From NCBI GenBank assembly GCA_910580075.1, contig CAJTVR010000041.1:10236-41054 (forward strand): a stretch of 30,819 nt of DNA, written 5' to 3'. Of this stretch, positions 8,701 through 17,225 are shown piece by piece. This stretch comes from an uncultured Eubacterium sp. Its GTDB lineage: Bacteria > Bacillota > Clostridia > Lachnospirales > Lachnospiraceae. The position numbers and the translations under genes are program-made. A model generated the notes under the pieces. That model searched no databases and had not been told where the DNA came from. It worked only from the letters and a program-made list of their open reading frames with translations. Position 1 is the stretch's first letter. Every line of letters begins with the position of its first letter.

Positions 8701-8726
8701 ACAACGGCGCACAAGTGGTGTATACT
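8698..8726 (+). promoter_or_regulatory. Predicted sigma-A promoter of mecA
   Basis: TAGACA at 8698 and TATACT at 8721 are separated by 17 bp. The -35 box overlaps the stop of the permease gene. The spacer contains GCACAAGTGGT, which recurs in the promoter at 28871-28900. Transcription would start near 8733, giving an 84-base leader. Confidence 0.6.
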
Positions 8727-8816
8727 AAGTAGGAGAACTAATGGCAGCAATGAAAAATGGACTGTGCCGGTGTTGCTGCGAAATCAGAGTATGCGTTGAA
8801 AATAGGGTGAGAGAGA

Positions 8817-9497
8817 ATGAGATTTAAGAGGATTAACATGGATACGGTGCGCTGCATTGTATCAGAGACAGAACTGATTGAAAACGGGCTGCAGATGGAT
8901 GATTTTTTACAGAATGACGGGAAGACAGAAGAATTTTTACGTAAAATAGTTTCTATGGCAGAAGAAGAAGTTGGCTTTAAAGTACAGGGAGGACCATTGT
9001 CCGTGCAGGTTGCAGTACTGCCGGAACACTCGCTGGCTCTGACATTTTCTGAACGTCCTGACAGTAATATCCTGAATATCCTGCAGAATTTAAAGTCTGC
9101 AGTCGACAGTCTTTCAAATCTTGGCAGCCGGACAGAAGACAGCGGCCAGGAGGAGGAACAGCAGAAGGAAGAAGATACGCTGGTAGATGGATTTGACAAG
9201 AGACTGTATTTACTTGGGTTCCAGAGTATGGACCAGATCATTACATATGCAAAATCAATCGTATTAGAAGAGCCGGTAGTAAGCAGTGTATACCGCATGA
9301 AGGAACATGGTGCGGTCAGATATTACCTGCTGATTGAACGCAACGGGCTTGGAGACAAAGAAATCTGCAGAGTTATCAGCGCTTCTGTGGAATTTATGGA
9401 AAATGCTTCGGCAGATGCTCATAAGGCGGCATTTTTGAGAGAACATGGAACATGTGTGCTGGAAAAAGATGCTTTGGAGATATTACAAAAGCTGTAA
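8817..9497 (+). CDS. mecA: Adaptor protein MecA (ClpC adaptor)
   Basis: Member of the MecA/YpbH family (negative regulator of competence), unrelated to the methicillin-resistance protein of the same symbol. In Bacillus, MecA delivers substrates to ClpC and helps it assemble. The N-terminal substrate-binding domain starts MRFKRINMDTVRCIV and continues through ENGLQMDDF; an acidic, Gln/Glu-rich linker follows (about residues 100-125); the C-terminal ClpC-binding domain includes RYYLLIERNG and LREHGTC. At 226 residues it has family length. The start has GGTGAGAGAG upstream. The substrates are unknown here, and ClpC itself is not in the window, although ClpP, ClpX and Lon are a few kilobases away. 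Confidence 0.88.
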   Translation: MRFKRINMDTVRCIVSETELIENGLQMDDFLQNDGKTEEFLRKIVSMAEEEVGFKVQGGPLSVQVAVLPEHSLALTFSERPDSNILNILQNLKSAVDSLSNLGSRTEDSGQEEEQQKEEDTLVDGFDKRLYLLGFQSMDQIITYAKSIVLEEPVVSSVYRMKEHGAVRYYLLIERNGLGDKEICRVISASVEFMENASADAHKAAFLREHGTCVLEKDALEILQKL

Positions 9498-9599
9498 GTC
9501 CGGCATTATAAAAAGGCGGCAGACAGCATCTGAGGCAGGAGTACTGTCAGATGAGAGGCATATTGGAGACTGGTTCCTTGAAAGATGATGGGGCTGGCG

Positions 9600-9672
9600 C
9601 ATTAAGCGAAACAGATACAGGATATAGTATAAAACAACGGTCTGAACTATATTTTGTTTCGTTTCTCTTAAT
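9600..9672. terminator. Long imperfect palindrome between convergent genes, probable two-way terminator
   Basis: The arm 9600-9628 (CATTAAGCGAAACAGATACA and on to TATAGT) pairs imperfectly with 9645-9672 (ACTATATTTTGTTTCGTTTC and on to TTAATG), with a loop near 17 bases. It stands between mecA (+) and the lipoprotein gene (-), whose transcripts converge. No perfect T-run follows directly, though CTTTTTA lies shortly after. The remaining 230-bp gap shows nothing else. Confidence 0.6.
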
Positions 9673-9726
9673 GTGACAGCTCCTTTTTACAGTGCCAGGC
9701 TGCTGTGTACCGGTTTATTTCCGGTA

Positions 9727-10143
9727 TTAACTGTCTAATCCAAGCGGTGGAGTCTGGTCATTTGTGATTTCATACCACTCGTCATTATACCAGATATATG
9801 CCTTATCAATACAGACCCATGTAAAAGTCAGTTCCCCGTCGTTGATATGAAACTGATAGGATGTTCCGCCGCTATATATTTTATTTGGCGTTTCTTCTTC
9901 AGCGTATGTCCTATGCTTCAATGAAAGTTCAGCAAGCCATGTGTTCAGTTCCTCCGTTTGTTCCTGTGTCAGTTCCCATGGTTCTAAGTCACTGCCATTA
10001 TAAAAACCGCTTACCTCAATGCTTGTGATTTTCTCAGGAATTGCATCACCAAATACCGGGTCCGTATCCTCCCTGGAACAGCCAGTGACCATACCGCATA
10101 GTAAAATAGTTATTGTCAGTATGATTAAACCGATTTTTTTCAT
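9727..10143 (-). CDS. Small secreted lipoprotein of unknown function
   Basis: A 138-residue protein with a lipoprotein signal: Lys-Lys, a hydrophobic stretch (about residues 4-17) and the lipobox MVTGC with Cys22. The mature part is acidic and rich in Trp and Tyr near the C-terminus (VCIDKAYIWYNDEWYEI), suggesting a small beta-rich domain anchored outside the membrane. I do not recognise a named family. The ATG has AGGAGG eight bases upstream, a strong site. It lies 70 bp after the malic enzyme gene on the same strand and may be co-transcribed with it, but nothing links the functions. Confidence 0.8.
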   Translation of the reverse strand: MKKIGLIILTITILLCGMVTGCSREDTDPVFGDAIPEKITSIEVSGFYNGSDLEPWELTQEQTEELNTWLAELSLKHRTYAEEETPNKIYSGGTSYQFHINDGELTFTWVCIDKAYIWYNDEWYEITNDQTPPLGLDS

Positions 10144-10213
10144 TTACATAACCTCCTGATAAAAATTGTTCAATTTCGGAATGCTGTTGAGGATCGGCAT
10201 GTTCGGCAGTACA

Positions 10214-11368
10214 TCACTCGTGTACATGTGATTTAACGGCTTCACTGACAGCCTGGGCAATACGCGGGTCAAACGGTTCCGGCATGATAAATTCATCGCA
10301 CAGCTCATCGTCTGATACCAGTCCGGCAATGGCGGCAGCGGCAGCCAGTTTCATTTCTTCTGTAATCTGTCTGGCACGGCTTTCAAGTGCGCCTTTAAAA
10401 ATGCCCGGAAATGCTGCAACGTTATTTACCTGGTTCGGGAAATCGCTTCTGCCAGTTCCGATAATGCGCACACCGGCAGCTTTTGCTGCATCCGGCATGA
10501 TTTCCGGTACTGGATTTGCCATTGCAAACAGGATGGAATCTTTATTCATGGAAGCTGCCATTTGCGGTGTTACGATATTCGGAGCAGAGACGCCGACAAA
10601 AATATCTGCGTCTTTTAATGCGTCGGCAAGCGTACCGGAGGCATTTTCCAGATTTGTATAGGCTGTCATTTCCTTCTGCATCCAGTTTAAGTCCGGGTAA
10701 TCTTTTCCGATGATGCCATGGCGGTCGCACATGGTGATCTGTTCAAAGCCGTAAGACAGCAGCAGCTTTGTAATTGCAATCCCTGCAGACCCGGCTCCAT
10801 TTACGACAACTCTGCAGTTTTCTTTCTTCTTACCCGTTATTTTCAGGCTGTTTATAATACCTGCAAGCACAACAATGGCCGTACCATGCTGGTCGTCATG
10901 AAAGACAGGAATATCCAGCATTTCTTTTAAACGTGTTTCGATTTCAAAACAGCGCGGTGCAGAAATATCTTCCAGATTAATTCCGCCAAAACCTGGCGCA
11001 ATATTTTTAACAGTCTGAATGATTTCCTCTGTATCCTGTGTATCCAGACAGAGCGGAACGGCATTGACATCAGCAAATTCCTTAAACAGCACGCATTTGC
11101 CTTCCATTACAGGCATTGCGGCAAAAGGCCCGATATTTCCAAGGCCGAGTACAGCGCTTCCGTCAGATACAACGGCTACGGTATTAGACTTTATGGTATA
11201 TGTGTAGGCCAGGGACTGATCCTGTGCAATCAGCCTGCAGGGTTCAGCAACGCCGGGAGTATAAGCAATGGCCAGGTCTTCCCGTGTTTTTACAGGTGTT
11301 TTCGATACAGTTTCTAATTTTCCATTCCACTTTTTGTGCATCTGAATGGATTTTTCTTTTTGATCCAT
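10214..11368 (-). CDS. NAD(P)-dependent malic enzyme (malate dehydrogenase, decarboxylating)
   Basis: Converts malate to pyruvate and CO2 with reduction of NAD or NADP, linking C4 acids to pyruvate in the cytoplasm. Numbered from the chosen ATG, the probable catalytic Tyr36 lies in AYTPGV, Lys91 in EGKCVLFK, the metal ligands Glu133-Asp134 in INLEDI and Asp158/159 in FHDDQHGTA, and the dinucleotide loop in GAGSAG (191-196). At 384 residues it is the short bacterial form without the phosphotransacetylase-like extension. The start at 11368 is preferred over ATGs at 11383 and 11374 because GGAG lies nine bases upstream of it. Its promoter is predicted at 11459-11487. NAD versus NADP preference cannot be read safely. 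Confidence 0.95.
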   Translation of the reverse strand: MDQKEKSIQMHKKWNGKLETVSKTPVKTREDLAIAYTPGVAEPCRLIAQDQSLAYTYTIKSNTVAVVSDGSAVLGLGNIGPFAAMPVMEGKCVLFKEFADVNAVPLCLDTQDTEEIIQTVKNIAPGFGGINLEDISAPRCFEIETRLKEMLDIPVFHDDQHGTAIVVLAGIINSLKITGKKKENCRVVVNGAGSAGIAITKLLLSYGFEQITMCDRHGIIGKDYPDLNWMQKEMTAYTNLENASGTLADALKDADIFVGVSAPNIVTPQMAASMNKDSILFAMANPVPEIMPDAAKAAGVRIIGTGRSDFPNQVNNVAAFPGIFKGALESRARQITEEMKLAAAAAIAGLVSDDELCDEFIMPEPFDPRIAQAVSEAVKSHVHE

Positions 11369-11408
11369 AATCATTATCTCCATTCTGCCGGTTTTTGGGC
11401 AATTATCA

Positions 11409-11452
11409 TGTTCATACGGCCTGTGCAGCGAAGAGCAAAGACCATATGAACA
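11409..11452 (-). promoter_or_regulatory. Inverted repeat at the predicted malic enzyme transcription start
   Basis: On the - strand, TGTTCATATGG (11452 down to 11442) pairs with CCGTATGAACA (11419 down to 11409), 10 of 11 bases, with a 22-base loop. Its first base coincides with the predicted +1. It could be a stabilising 5' hairpin of the mRNA or a two-half-site operator for a repressor. Confidence 0.65.
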
Positions 11453-11458
11453 GTTATC

Positions 11459-11487
11459 ATCATATCATGAGGAATTTGAGAAATCAA
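11459..11487 (-). promoter_or_regulatory. Predicted sigma-A promoter of the malic enzyme gene
   Basis: On the - strand, TTGATT and TATGAT are separated by 17 bp, and TGA directly before the -10 box gives an extended -10. Transcription would start near 11452, about 84 bases before the ATG. It diverges from the rho promoter in a 375-bp gap. Confidence 0.72.
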
Positions 11488-11520
11488 TAAAAAGGTCTTC
11501 CTATTTTCCAAAGAATGGTG

Positions 11521-11526
11521 TATAAT
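11521..11526 (+). promoter_or_regulatory. Predicted -10 box of rho
   Basis: A perfect TATAAT lies at the start of a leader of about 210 bases before rho. The -35 region (around 11498, TTCCTA) is weak, so an activator or another start is possible. A short ORF running through the leader has no ribosome binding site. No clear attenuator fold was found in the leader. Confidence 0.5.
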
Positions 11527-11743
11527 GTGTTTCATCATGTGCTGCAGTCCGGTTTATACTTTATAAAGAGACAGATTTTCAGCAACCGGATGCCGTTACA
11601 GCTCGTGCCGCAGGTGAGGCTGCAGCAGTCATGTATCTATGGTCAGATTGAATTCACAGTTTGTTCAAACAGACTTCAGCGATTTTATGACGTTCGGATT
11701 ATTGAATCCCAGAATTACGAAGAATGAGAATAGGAGAATTTGA

Positions 11744-13243
11744 ATGAGGGAAAAATATGAAACATTATCTTTGGCAGTGCTTCGGGAGCTTGCGAAGGCA
11801 CGGGAGTTAAAAGGCGTTACCGGATTAAAGAAAGCAGACTTGATAGACAGGATGGTCGCAGAAGACGAAAAGCTCAGAGAGCAGAATGAGCAGTCAGAGG
11901 CTGAAAAGGAGTCTGCAAAGCCGGTGGAGGAAGAAGTGCAGAAAGAAGAGCCTGTAAAACAGGACAAGCCTTTAAATACAGAACGGACAGACAGACAGAG
12001 CAGGATAGAAAAGACAGACAAAACGGAACGGACAGAAGGCCAGACACAGAACCAGCAGCGTGAAATGCGTCCGCGCAGGGCAGAAGGAGAAAACAGGGAC
12101 GATATTAATTCTGAACTTGACAGCGGAGTGACAGCAGACGGCATTTTAGAAGTTATGCCGGACGGGTATGGATTTATCAGATGTGAAAATTATCTGCCGG
12201 GCGAGCATGACGTATATGTGTCGCCGTCCCAGATTCGCCGTTTCGGACTGAAAACCGGGGATATTATAAGGGGAAATACAAGAATTAAAACGCAGGGTGA
12301 GAAATTCAGCGCACTGCTTTATATTACGACTATTAACGGCTATCATCCGTCAGTAGTTGCCCAGAGAAGAAATTTTGAAGACCTGACGCCGATTTTTCCA
12401 AATGAAAGGCTGCGTCTTGAAACAAACCGGACGACGACTTCCATGCGGATTGTAGACCTGGTATCACCAATCGGCAAAGGGCAGCGAGGCATGATTGTTT
12501 CACCGCCAAAAGCAGGAAAGACGACGCTGTTAAAACAGATTGCCCAGGCAGTAAAAGTCAATAATCCGGAAATTCATCTGATTATCCTTCTGATTGACGA
12601 GCGTCCGGAGGAAGTAACAGACATAAAAGAAGCGATTGAAGGCAATAATGTGGAAGTTATTTATTCTACATTTGACGAACTCCCGGAACATCATAAGCGC
12701 GTATCTGAAATGGTTATTGAACGTGCAAAGCGCCTTGTAGAACATAGACACGATGTTTTAATTCTGTTAGACAGTATCACCCGTCTGGCAAGAGCGTATA
12801 ATCTGACCGTTCCGCCAAGCGGGCGTACTCTTTCCGGCGGTCTTGACCCGGCAGCTCTTCATATGCCGAAACGTTTCTTTGGTGCAGCCAGAAATATGCG
12901 TGAAGGAGGCAGCCTTACAGTACTTGCATCCGCACTGGTAGACACCGGAAGCAAGATGGACGATGTTATTTACGAAGAATTTAAAGGAACCGGCAATATG
13001 GAACTCGTGCTTGACCGTAAATTATCCGAAAAAAGAGTATTCCCGGCAATCGACATCGTAAAATCCGGCACAAGAAGAGAAGATCTGCTCCTGGACAGAG
13101 AAGAACGCGAAGCAGTAGACATTATGCGCAAAGGAATTAACGGAATGAAGACAGACGAAGCAGTAGAAAATATTCTGAATATGTTTACACATACAGGAAA
13201 TAACAGAGACTTCATACAGCTGATAAAAAAACGCAGAGTCTGA
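11744..13243 (+). CDS. rho: Transcription termination factor Rho
   Basis: Hexameric RNA-dependent ATPase that pulls transcripts from RNA polymerase. The N-terminal helical domain (residues 1-40) is followed by a hydrophilic, Glu/Lys/Arg/Gln-rich insertion (about 41-125), then the cold-shock-like RNA-binding domain (DGILEVMPDGYGFIR), Walker A PPKAGKTT (254-261), Walker B VLILLDSITRLAR, and the Q/R-loop region. The core motifs are intact. The length of 499 residues exceeds the roughly 420 of E. coli and Bacillus because of the insertion, a type of expansion seen in other clostridial and actinobacterial Rho proteins. The ATG follows AGGAGA at seven bases. rpmE follows with its own promoter. Confidence 0.97.
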   Translation: MREKYETLSLAVLRELAKARELKGVTGLKKADLIDRMVAEDEKLREQNEQSEAEKESAKPVEEEVQKEEPVKQDKPLNTERTDRQSRIEKTDKTERTEGQTQNQQREMRPRRAEGENRDDINSELDSGVTADGILEVMPDGYGFIRCENYLPGEHDVYVSPSQIRRFGLKTGDIIRGNTRIKTQGEKFSALLYITTINGYHPSVVAQRRNFEDLTPIFPNERLRLETNRTTTSMRIVDLVSPIGKGQRGMIVSPPKAGKTTLLKQIAQAVKVNNPEIHLIILLIDERPEEVTDIKEAIEGNNVEVIYSTFDELPEHHKRVSEMVIERAKRLVEHRHDVLILLDSITRLARAYNLTVPPSGRTLSGGLDPAALHMPKRFFGAARNMREGGSLTVLASALVDTGSKMDDVIYEEFKGTGNMELVLDRKLSEKRVFPAIDIVKSGTRREDLLLDREEREAVDIMRKGINGMKTDEAVENILNMFTHTGNNRDFIQLIKKRRV

Positions 13244-13342
13244 AAATAACCAGCCGCATACGGCATTGTGTCGTAAAACCTGCCAGTCCTTTCTCTTTTT
13301 TCGCAGCCTGCAAAAATTTCAAAATAAAATATGGAAAACCCC

Positions 13343-13371
13343 TTGCATATAAAATACGAATATGCTACTAT
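13343..13371 (+). promoter_or_regulatory. Predicted promoter of rpmE
   Basis: TTGCAT at 13343 and TACTAT at 13366 are 17 bp apart, with TGC directly before the -10 box (extended -10). It lies 100-130 bp after the rho stop and about 60 bp before the rpmE ATG. No Zur-like operator was recognised. Confidence 0.72.
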
Positions 13372-13432
13372 TATATAGCTGTTAATTTTTCGGGCAACAT
13401 AGATTGATTATGATACATGCGAGGTGAAAACA

Positions 13433-13633
13433 ATGAAAACAGACATTCAGCCAGAATACTATCAGGCAACCGTTACATGTAACTGTGGCAACACATTCGT
13501 GACAGGTTCGACAAAAAAAGAGCTTCACGTTGAAATTTGTTCCAAATGTCATCCGTTCTACACCGGCCAGCAGAAGGCAAGCCAGGCTCGTGGACGTATT
13601 GAACAGTTCAATAAGAAATATGGCATGAAATAG
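13433..13633 (+). CDS. rpmE: 50S ribosomal protein L31, zinc-binding type
   Basis: Small ribosomal protein of 66 residues that bridges the subunits. The zinc ligands of the C+ type are present: Cys16 and Cys18 in TCNCG, and Cys37 and Cys40 in CSKCHPFYTG. The start ATG at 13433 follows GAGGTG at seven bases; an upstream in-frame GTG at 13424 is part of that site. It has its own promoter and terminator, so it is probably a single-gene unit. Many bacteria swap zinc-type L31 for a zinc-free paralogue when zinc is scarce; no paralogue is in this window. Confidence 0.97.
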   Translation: MKTDIQPEYYQATVTCNCGNTFVTGSTKKELHVEICSKCHPFYTGQQKASQARGRIEQFNKKYGMK

Positions 13634-13652
13634 AACACGAAATGAGGCAGAT

Positions 13653-13685
13653 AAGGTTGAGGTTGTGAAATCTCAACCTTTTTTA
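13653..13685 (+). terminator. Rho-independent terminator after rpmE
   Basis: AAGGTTGAG (13653-13661) and CTCAACCTT (13672-13680) pair perfectly across a 10-base loop, and the T-run continues to 13684. It lies 20 bp after the rpmE stop. Confidence 0.92.
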
Positions 13686-13717
13686 CGATTGCGTAGCTGA
13701 GTGTTCCAGGAGGGCTT

Positions 13718-14614
13718 ATGAAATATTCCGGAATCGGCGGACAGGCTGTCATGGAAGGCGTTATGATGAAAAACGGCGGACAGTATGCAGTTGCCGTGCG
13801 AAAACCTGACGGGGAGATTATAGTAGATACGAAAGACTATAAAGGCATTCTGCCGTTTGGGATACTAAAAAAGATTCCGTTTCTGCGTGGAATTGTAAAT
13901 TTTATCGAATCGCTAGCACTTGGAATGAAGACACTGATGTATTCTGCATCTTTTTATGAAGAGGAAGAAGACACAAAAAGCGAAGCGAAAGAAGCATTTG
14001 TAATGGGAGTTACGATGGTAATTTCTGTGGTGGCGGCAGTTGTGATCTTTATGCTGCTTCCGTATTTTATCTCATCGTTTTTTGCTGAGTTTATTAACTC
14101 CCATGCAGTACTTGCGGTTTTAGAAGGAATCCTTCGCATGGCGATATTTTTTACATACATTCTGGTAATCTCCCGCGTGGAAGATATACAGAGGGTGTTC
14201 ATGTATCACGGTGCGGAACATAAATGCATAAACTGTATTGAACATGGTATGGAACTGAATGTGGAAAATGTAAAGAAAAGTTCCAGACTGCACAAACGGT
14301 GCGGAACCAGTTTTTTGTTTCTTGTTGTATGCATTAGCATTATCTTTTTTATTTTTATCCGTACAGATTCCGGTCTGATGCGGATTGTGATACGATTGAT
14401 ATTAGTACCAGTCATTGCAGGATGTGCATATGAATTTATCCGTCTGGCAGGAAAAAGCGATAACGCCCTGGTCAGTCTTTTAAGCAGGCCCGGCCTGGCT
14501 TTGCAGAAACTGACGACAAGAGAACCGGATGATTCTATGATTGAGGTTGGAATTGCATCTGTTGAGGCTGTATTTGACTGGAAAGCATATATAAAGGAGA
14601 ACTGGAAGTCATGA
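13718..14614 (+). CDS. DUF1385 family membrane protein (YqhQ-like)
   Basis: Conserved membrane protein of 298 residues; its biochemical role is not established. The N-terminus (YSGIGGQAVMEGVMMKN) and the central YHGAEHKCINC segment, with His and Cys residues, are the marks of DUF1385. Hydrophobic segments are visible around residues 89-118, 128-150, 190-210 and 220-240. The His/Cys cluster hints at metal or redox chemistry, which is inference. The gene sits between rpmE and prmC-prfA, a common clostridial arrangement. The ATG follows AGGAGG at six bases. The next gene, prmC, begins 42 bp after the stop. Confidence 0.92.
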   Translation: MKYSGIGGQAVMEGVMMKNGGQYAVAVRKPDGEIIVDTKDYKGILPFGILKKIPFLRGIVNFIESLALGMKTLMYSASFYEEEEDTKSEAKEAFVMGVTMVISVVAAVVIFMLLPYFISSFFAEFINSHAVLAVLEGILRMAIFFTYILVISRVEDIQRVFMYHGAEHKCINCIEHGMELNVENVKKSSRLHKRCGTSFLFLVVCISIIFFIFIRTDSGLMRIVIRLILVPVIAGCAYEFIRLAGKSDNALVSLLSRPGLALQKLTTREPDDSMIEVGIASVEAVFDWKAYIKENWKS

Positions 14615-14656
14615 CGCGTCAGTGTATCTGTCCTGGCGAAGGAGGGAAGGGACCGC

Positions 14657-15484
14657 ATGAATTATCGTGATGCAACAGAGTGGGGAAGCACGGTATTAGA
14701 TCAGGCCGGCGTTACAGAGTCAAAACTGGATGCCTGGCTGCTGTTAGAAACCGTGTGTAAAATTAACCGCACTTTTTATTATTCCCATTTGGAAGAAGCA
14801 ATGACGCTGGAACAGCAGTCTGAGTATGAGATTGCTATCCGCAAGCGCGCGGAGCGGATTCCGCTGCAGTATATTACAGGCGAGCAGGAATTTATGGGGT
14901 TAAATTTTAAAGTAAATTCAAATGTGCTGATTCCAAGGCAGGATACGGAAACGCTGGTAGAAGAAACATTGAAAATCTGTCAGCCGGGCATGCGGATTTT
15001 GGACCTTGGCACCGGTTCCGGGTGTATTGTCATCAGCATTATGAAAAATGCCCATGGCATGACGGCGGCAGGAAGCGATATCTCCAAGCAGGCACTTTTG
15101 GTTGCAAAAGAAAATGGGAAGCTGCATGAAGTAGATATCGAGTGGATACGGAGTAATCTGTATGAAAATATAAGCGGACGTTTTGACCTGATTGTCTCAA
15201 ATCCGCCTTATATTGCGCAGTCGGATATGCTAAAGCTGATGCCGGAGGTTCGTGATTTTGAGCCTGCCGGGGCGCTGGACGGCGGTGTGGACGGTCTGGA
15301 TTTTTACCGTCTGATTATTGCACAGAGCAGGGACTACCTGAATCAGGACGGTTACCTTTATCTGGAAATCGGCTATGACCAGGGGCCTGCAGTAACAAAT
15401 ATGATGTGCGCCGCAGGATACCGGGAAGTGTCTGTCATTAAAGACCTGGCGCGGCATGAAAGAGTTGTAAAAGGACGCATATAA
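14657..15484 (+). CDS. prmC: Release factor glutamine N5-methyltransferase PrmC
   Basis: S-adenosylmethionine-dependent enzyme that methylates the Gln of the GGQ motif in peptide release factors. The N-terminal helical domain that binds the release factor covers about residues 1-85. The SAM-binding motif is LDLGTGSGC, and the catalytic NPPY lies in VSNPPYIA. The length of 275 residues is standard. The ATG follows GGAGGGAAGGG. Its substrate RF1 is encoded next, 94 bp downstream, so enzyme and target are probably made from one transcript. Confidence 0.96.
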   Translation: MNYRDATEWGSTVLDQAGVTESKLDAWLLLETVCKINRTFYYSHLEEAMTLEQQSEYEIAIRKRAERIPLQYITGEQEFMGLNFKVNSNVLIPRQDTETLVEETLKICQPGMRILDLGTGSGCIVISIMKNAHGMTAAGSDISKQALLVAKENGKLHEVDIEWIRSNLYENISGRFDLIVSNPPYIAQSDMLKLMPEVRDFEPAGALDGGVDGLDFYRLIIAQSRDYLNQDGYLYLEIGYDQGPAVTNMMCAAGYREVSVIKDLARHERVVKGRI

Positions 15485-15578
15485 TCCTGGCCGGCGTTGC
15501 GGCGTCCTCGAAAGGCTGTCACAATATATGACACTGGGTGTGCGCACAGTAATCTGATAGGAAATCTGGAGGAAGAAC

Positions 15579-16658
15579 ATGTTTGATAAGTTAGAGGATT
15601 TACTGCTTCGGTATGAGGAGGTTATGAACCAGCTCAGTGAGCCGGACGTGGCAAATGATACAGGCCGTTTTCGCAGCCTGATGAAAGAGCAGAGCAGTCT
15701 TGCGCCGATTGTAGAAGCATATGGAAACTATAAAAAGACAAAACAGAATATTGAAGACAGTCTTCTGATGCTGGAAGAAGAATCTGATGACGAGCTGCGG
15801 GAGCTTGCGAAAGAAGAACTGAATGAATCCAAAGCAAAAGTCACAGAATTAGAAAATCAGCTGAAAATACTGCTGCTGCCAAAAGACCCGAATGATGATA
15901 AAAATGTCATTGTAGAAATCCGTGCAGGTGCCGGCGGTGACGAGGCTGCGCTGTTTGCAGCAGAAATTTACCGGATGTACGTGCATTATGCAGAAAGCTG
16001 CCGCTGGAAAATAGAAACACTGGAAATCGAAGAAATCGGAATCGGAGGCATGAAGTCTGTAAACTTTATGGTATCCGGGCAGGGAGCTTATTCCAGGCTG
16101 AAATTTGAATCCGGCGTTCACCGGGTCCAGCGTGTGCCGGAAACGGAGTCCCAGGGGCGGATTCATACATCTACGATTACAGTCGCTGTTATGCCGGAAG
16201 CAGAGGAAGTAGATGTCCAGATTGATGAGAAAGATATCCGCATCGACGTGATGCGTGCATCCGGAAACGGCGGGCAGTGCGTCAATACGACAGATTCTGC
16301 AGTGCGTCTGACCCATTATCCGACAGGAATTGTCATTTACAGCCAGACAGAGAAATCACAGCTGCAGAATAAAGAAAAAGCATTTGCCCTTTTGCGGGCC
16401 AAACTGTATGACCTGGAACTGCAGAAACAGCAGGACGCAGAATCCCAGGCACGCCGCAGCCAGATTGGAACCGGCGACCGTTCGGAGAAAATCCGCACCT
16501 ATAATTTTCCACAGGGGCGCGTGACAGATCACCGGATTAACCTGACACTGTATAAGCTGGATAAGATTATGAACGGTGATATCCAGGAGATTATTGATGC
16601 CTGCATCGCAGCCGACCAGGCAATCAGGCTAAGCAAATTAAATGAAGAACAGGCGTAG
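15579..16658 (+). CDS. prfA: Peptide chain release factor 1
   Basis: Class I release factor that reads UAA and UAG and triggers release of the finished chain. The GGQ motif (231-233, in GNGGQCVN) is the catalytic loop, and Gln233 is the expected PrmC target. The codon-recognition tripeptide is PET in VQRVPETESQGR, a variant of the PxT signature of RF1. The length of 359 residues is typical. The ATG follows GGAGGAAG. An 11-bp perfect hairpin lies just after the stop. Confidence 0.97.
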   Translation: MFDKLEDLLLRYEEVMNQLSEPDVANDTGRFRSLMKEQSSLAPIVEAYGNYKKTKQNIEDSLLMLEEESDDELRELAKEELNESKAKVTELENQLKILLLPKDPNDDKNVIVEIRAGAGGDEAALFAAEIYRMYVHYAESCRWKIETLEIEEIGIGGMKSVNFMVSGQGAYSRLKFESGVHRVQRVPETESQGRIHTSTITVAVMPEAEEVDVQIDEKDIRIDVMRASGNGGQCVNTTDSAVRLTHYPTGIVIYSQTEKSQLQNKEKAFALLRAKLYDLELQKQQDAESQARRSQIGTGDRSEKIRTYNFPQGRVTDHRINLTLYKLDKIMNGDIQEIIDACIAADQAIRLSKLNEEQA

Positions 16659-16666
16659 CAGCCTGA

Positions 16667-16713
16667 CAGACTGCCGGAAGGAAAGACATAAAGATTCAGC
16701 AGCCGGCAGTCTG
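16667..16713 (+). terminator. Perfect 11-bp hairpin after prfA, possible transcript end
   Basis: CAGACTGCCGG (16667-16677) pairs perfectly with CCGGCAGTCTG (16703-16713) around a 25-base loop, starting 9 bp after the prfA stop. There is no T-run after it, so it is not a standard intrinsic terminator. It may protect the mRNA 3' end or act with Rho. Confidence 0.55.
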
Positions 16714-16976
16714 AAAATCAGACAAAAACCCTGAGCATCTGTCCGTGAGCAGGAATAAGGGGACACAGCACTTTTCGAACAATCACATTACAATTTATTT
16801 TTCAGTAATTCTTTTTCTTACATTCAAATTTTTTCCATTATAAAATAAAGAGACTTAGAAGCAGCCAGGAGCTGATATTCCAGCAGTTTATCACGGCAGC
16901 TTATTAACAGATTAAACGTAAGGCTGGATTTTATTCCCATAAATCTGTGTATGGAGAAAGAAATATCTTTCTTAAA

Positions 16977-17005
16977 TTGAACATTTTTTTAGTAAATGAT
17001 ATAAT
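16977..17005 (+). promoter_or_regulatory. Predicted sigma-A promoter for addB-addA
   Basis: TTGAAC at 16977 and TATAAT at 17000 are 17 bp apart, with TGA before the -10 box (extended -10). It is one of the best promoters in the window. The next gene on this strand is addB, whose ATG is about 630 bases after the predicted start near 17012, so the leader is very long and contains a large palindrome. Confidence 0.75.
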
Positions 17006-17225
17006 TTAGCTAACTTATATGTCTGCCCGGATGCCATTTTCCAGAAATATTCCGAAATACGGAAGGCAGTCTTTTATTTTTCCGCAGCCAGACATCAGAC
17101 ACCGTTGTGCACGCTCTGCCAGTATGATGCTTACCCTTCCGCAGCCAGGCAGAGCAGGACGTCTGCCCTTGTCACAGGCAGCCGGAAGCCGTGCTTTGCA
17201 AGTCCTGAAAACGGAAGCCAGGCAT

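Noticed and set aside
8817..9497. Antibiotic-resistance mecA
   Set aside because: The symbol is shared by chance; this is the small ClpC adaptor, not a penicillin-binding protein.
11515..11727. 70-residue ORF in the rho leader
   Set aside because: It begins inside the predicted promoter and has no ribosome binding site, so it could not be translated from that transcript as drawn.
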